16,347 nucleotides of DNA. Source: CANKHJ01 sp035556495. Its GTDB lineage: Bacteria > Pseudomonadota > Alphaproteobacteria > Rhizobiales > Xanthobacteraceae. The notes below the pieces were generated by a model, which ran no database searches, was not told the origin of the DNA, and saw only the letters and a program-made list of their open reading frames with translations. The DNA lies in contig DATMEW010000062.1 of assembly GCA_035556495.1 (NCBI GenBank), positions 1-16,347 on the forward strand, in the 5' to 3' direction. The position numbers and the translations under genes were made by a program. This document shows positions 14,353 through 16,347 of the stretch, one piece after another (the stretch's first letter is position 1; each line of letters begins with the position of its first letter).

Positions 14353-14916
14353 ATGGAACACACCAAAATCGTCCCCGAGATCAAGCCGTCCGATGTCGTG
14401 ATCCCCGAAGGCAAGACCTTCGAATCGTGGATCGAAAGCCGCATCGCCCGCTACGACACGCGCCAGCTCGACTGGAACGCCCTGAAATTTCAGGCGGATC
14501 ACGATCCGAAATATCGCCGCGCCCAGATGCGCTACATTGGCACCGGCGCCACCGGCGTCGACAGCGACGAGAATGTCGTGCCGGCCGAGCACTTCACCTT
14601 CTCCACCATGGTGCTGCCGGCCGGCTGCGAAGGCCCTCCGCACCTGCATACCGATGCCGAGGAGATCTTCTTCGTGCTGCGCGGCAACAAGCTGCGCTTC
14701 ATCATCGAGCATGAAGGCAAGCGCGTCGAGACCGTCCTGAAGGAGCGCGACCTCATCTCGGTGCCGCCGGGCCTCTACCGCGGCCTTGTCAACGAGGGCA
14801 TCGAGGAGGCGCTGATGTGCGTCATCATCGGCAACAACAAGCCGGTGACGCCGACCTATCCGCCGGACCATCCGCTGTCCTCGATCAAGCGCAACAAAGC
14901 CGCCGCCGCGGGCTGA
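14353..14916 (+). CDS. Cupin domain protein
   Basis: 187 aa. The cupin motif 1 is clear: GPPHLHTDAEEIFFVLRG (94-111), with metal ligands His97, His99 and Glu103/104. Motif 2 is ERDLISVPPGLYRGLVN (131-147), in which the usual third His is Arg143, so the metal site is a partial 2-His-1-Glu set. Cupins of this size include ring-cleaving dioxygenases, isomerases and sensors; the reaction is not known. A GAGG ribosome-binding site at 14343-14347 supports ATG 14353; the frame is open further upstream, but that part lies within the permease gene. It sits between the permease and Rieske copy 2, with a 45-bp gap that holds only a 5-bp hairpin (14929-14941). Confidence 0.9.
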   Translation: MEHTKIVPEIKPSDVVIPEGKTFESWIESRIARYDTRQLDWNALKFQADHDPKYRRAQMRYIGTGATGVDSDENVVPAEHFTFSTMVLPAGCEGPPHLHTDAEEIFFVLRGNKLRFIIEHEGKRVETVLKERDLISVPPGLYRGLVNEGIEEALMCVIIGNNKPVTPTYPPDHPLSSIKRNKAAAAG

Positions 14917-14961
14917 GCAACGGGCGCGGGCCGTCGCGGCCATGCGTCACGGGAGAGCCGG

Positions 14962-16017
14962 ATGACCATTCGCGCGAATGAAGCAGGCAGGGACGCCGTA
15001 CAGGACCGGCTGGCGGAGGGCCTCCTCGGCCAGTGGTATGCCGTCGCGAAATCCGCGCAGGTCCGGCCCGGCCTGCCTCACGGCGTGAAGGCGCTCGGCC
15101 GGCATCTCGTGCTGTGGCGCGACGAGGCCGGCAAGCTGCAATGCGTGGAGGATTTCTGCCCCCATCGCGGCGCGCGGCTCTCGCGCGGCGAGGTCCATGA
15201 AGGGCAGATCGCCTGCCGCTATCATGGCGTGATGCTGGACGGCACCGGCACCGTGACCCGCGTGCCGGCGATGCCGGGCTGCGCGCTGGAGGGCCGCAAG
15301 GCGCTCGACAGCTACGCCGTGGCGGAAGCGAACGACGGCGTCTTCGTCTATTTCCCCAGTGCCGAAAAGCCGGAGCCGACGCCGCTCGCCCTGCCGGAGG
15401 AATTCAACAATCCGGACTGGTCCACCTTCCTCTGCATGACGAAATGGGACACCAGCTATCTGTTCGTCTACGACAACTTCGCCGACCCCATGCACGCCTG
15501 CTATCTGCATTCGGACAGCTTCACGCTGGCTTATGGCGCCAAGCAGGACGTGATGAAAGTGGAAGAGCGCGCCGACGGCTTTCACATCGCCAAGGTCGGC
15601 CAGCAGGACGTCAACCTCGACTGGACCCATATGGTGATCGACGGCAATCAGCTCTATTGCCGTCTCGATATCCCCTATCCGCCGGGCGCCGGCCCCGGCG
15701 GCCCGTTCCAGATCATCGGCTATTCGACACCGATCGATGAAGACACCTGCATGAGCTTCTTCTGGCGATGCCGCCGCGTGAAGGGCCTCGCGCGGGATTC
15801 CTGGCGCTTCATGTATCGCGCCAGGCTCGAAGCGCGCCACTGGGCGGTGCTCGAACAAGACCACCACATGCTCGCGCATATCCCCGCCGACGCGCAGAAG
15901 CGCGAGATGCTCTATCAGCACGACATCGGCGTCTCGCGGATGCGCCGCATGCTGGTGCAGCAGGCGCGCAGCCAGCTTGCCGCCGAAGCTTCCGCGCCCG
16001 CACGGGTCGCGGTGTGA
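14962..16017 (+). CDS. Rieske [2Fe-2S] non-haem iron oxygenase, alpha subunit (copy 2)
   Basis: 351 aa. Rieske ligands Cys66, His68, Cys85 and His88; catalytic NFADPMHACYLH with Asp175, His178 and His183; Asp300 in LEQD as the probable third iron ligand. It is a paralogue of the enzyme at 9339-10385, roughly two thirds identical by eye, with the Rieske domain almost unchanged and the differences concentrated in the catalytic domain (about 115-300), as expected when the substrate differs. A GGGAG site six bases ahead supports the ATG. An SDR gene follows 13 bp later; Rieske plus SDR is the usual dihydroxylation and cis-dihydrodiol dehydrogenation pair, although O- or N-demethylation or desulfonation are equally known for this branch. 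No beta subunit or reductase is in view. Confidence 0.95.
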   Translation: MTIRANEAGRDAVQDRLAEGLLGQWYAVAKSAQVRPGLPHGVKALGRHLVLWRDEAGKLQCVEDFCPHRGARLSRGEVHEGQIACRYHGVMLDGTGTVTRVPAMPGCALEGRKALDSYAVAEANDGVFVYFPSAEKPEPTPLALPEEFNNPDWSTFLCMTKWDTSYLFVYDNFADPMHACYLHSDSFTLAYGAKQDVMKVEERADGFHIAKVGQQDVNLDWTHMVIDGNQLYCRLDIPYPPGAGPGGPFQIIGYSTPIDEDTCMSFFWRCRRVKGLARDSWRFMYRARLEARHWAVLEQDHHMLAHIPADAQKREMLYQHDIGVSRMRRMLVQQARSQLAAEASAPARVAV

Positions 16018-16030
16018 GGAGATCGTGACA

Positions 16031-16347
16031 ATGCTGTCGGGACGGACCATCGTCGTCACCGGCGCGGCGCGCGGCGTCGGCCGGGCCATCGCTGAGCGCT
16101 GCGCGGCGAAAGGCGCGCGGCTGGTGCTGGCGGACATTCTGGAAGACGAGGGCCGCGCGACGGCGCAGGCGCTCGTCGCGCAGGGCGCCGCCGCGCGCTT
16201 CCTCGCCATCGATATCGGCGATCCTCAATCCATCGACGCCGTCGCCCGCGACATCGCGGCGAACGAAGGCGCGATCCACGGCCTCGTGAACAACGCGGCG
16301 ATCGCCACCGATGTCGGCGGCAAGCTGTTCGAGGACATCGAGATCGA
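16031..16347 (+). CDS. Short-chain dehydrogenase/reductase (SDR), 3'-truncated by the window end
   Basis: The first 105 residues are present. The nucleotide-binding motif is TGAARGVG (10-17); Asp37 or Asp41 near the end of beta-2 (LVLADILEDE) suggests NAD(H); the GLVNNAA motif follows near 88-94. The Ser-Tyr-Lys catalytic part lies beyond the window. A GAGGAG site at 16016-16021 overlaps the stop codon of Rieske copy 2 and precedes the ATG by nine bases, so the two genes are translationally linked. A role as cis-dihydrodiol dehydrogenase is plausible from position but not shown by sequence. Confidence 0.9.
   Translation, partial: MLSGRTIVVTGAARGVGRAIAERCAAKGARLVLADILEDEGRATAQALVAQGAAARFLAIDIGDPQSIDAVARDIAANEGAIHGLVNNAAIATDVGGKLFEDIEI

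Noticed and set aside
14929..14941. 5-bp hairpin between the cupin and Rieske copy 2 genes
   Set aside because: Too short, no T-run, and lies inside an evident operon.
14947..16209. Long minus-strand open frame opposite Rieske copy 2
   Set aside because: Same shadow effect; a similar false product appears opposite Rieske copy 1 only because the two real genes are paralogues.
1..16347. Mobile element, CRISPR array, tRNA or rRNA
   Set aside because: No transposase or integrase catalytic domain, no regularly spaced repeats, and no tRNA-like or rRNA-like stretch was seen; the recombinase-like helix at 12371 lacks a resolvase domain.

Overview
The window is a GC-rich (roughly two thirds G+C by eye), densely packed bacterial segment. 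Codon use, short gene spacing and the families present suggest an alphaproteobacterium, probably of the Hyphomicrobiales type; this is inference, because no rRNA, tRNA or marker gene is present. No insertion sequence, phage gene, CRISPR array or tRNA was seen. The whole segment reads as an accessory catabolic cluster built from oxygenases, hydrolases, dehydrogenases and one ABC importer.

Layout. (1) Bases 1-3824, + strand: the 3' part of a short-chain dehydrogenase (SDR), a luciferase-like (LLM) flavin monooxygenase, an alpha/beta hydrolase and a D-2-hydroxyacid dehydrogenase. (2) Bases 3865-12272 (or 12296), - strand, nine genes read from right to left: a small conserved protein of unknown function, an NMT1/SsuA-type periplasmic binding protein, a RidA-like protein, a Rieske oxygenase alpha subunit, a two-domain extradiol-type VOC protein, a GNAT acetyltransferase, then after a 130-bp gap an LVIVD-repeat beta-propeller, a COG0523 GTPase and a cytoplasmic sulfatase. 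(3) A 74-98 bp divergent intergenic region near 12273-12370. (4) Bases 12371 to the end, + strand: a small recombinase-helix-like protein, an ABC ATPase, an ABC permease, a cupin, a second Rieske oxygenase alpha subunit and the start of another SDR. Regions 1 and 2 converge on a perfect hairpin at 3837-3859.

How the genes may work together (inference). The importer is split over the divergent promoter: the binding protein is on the left arm and the ATPase and permease are on the right. Each arm also carries one of two close Rieske paralogues. Rieske hydroxylase, SDR dehydrogenase, extradiol ring cleavage and alpha/beta hydrolase together would form a classic aromatic meta-cleavage route. The SsuABC/TauABC-type importer, sulfatase and LLM monooxygenase instead hint at a sulfonated or sulfate-ester substrate. 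No ferredoxin, Rieske reductase, flavin reductase, formylglycine-generating enzyme or transcriptional regulator lies in the window, so these must be encoded elsewhere. The most unusual sub-unit is the tight trio of His-rich propeller, COG0523 metallochaperone-type GTPase and sulfatase.
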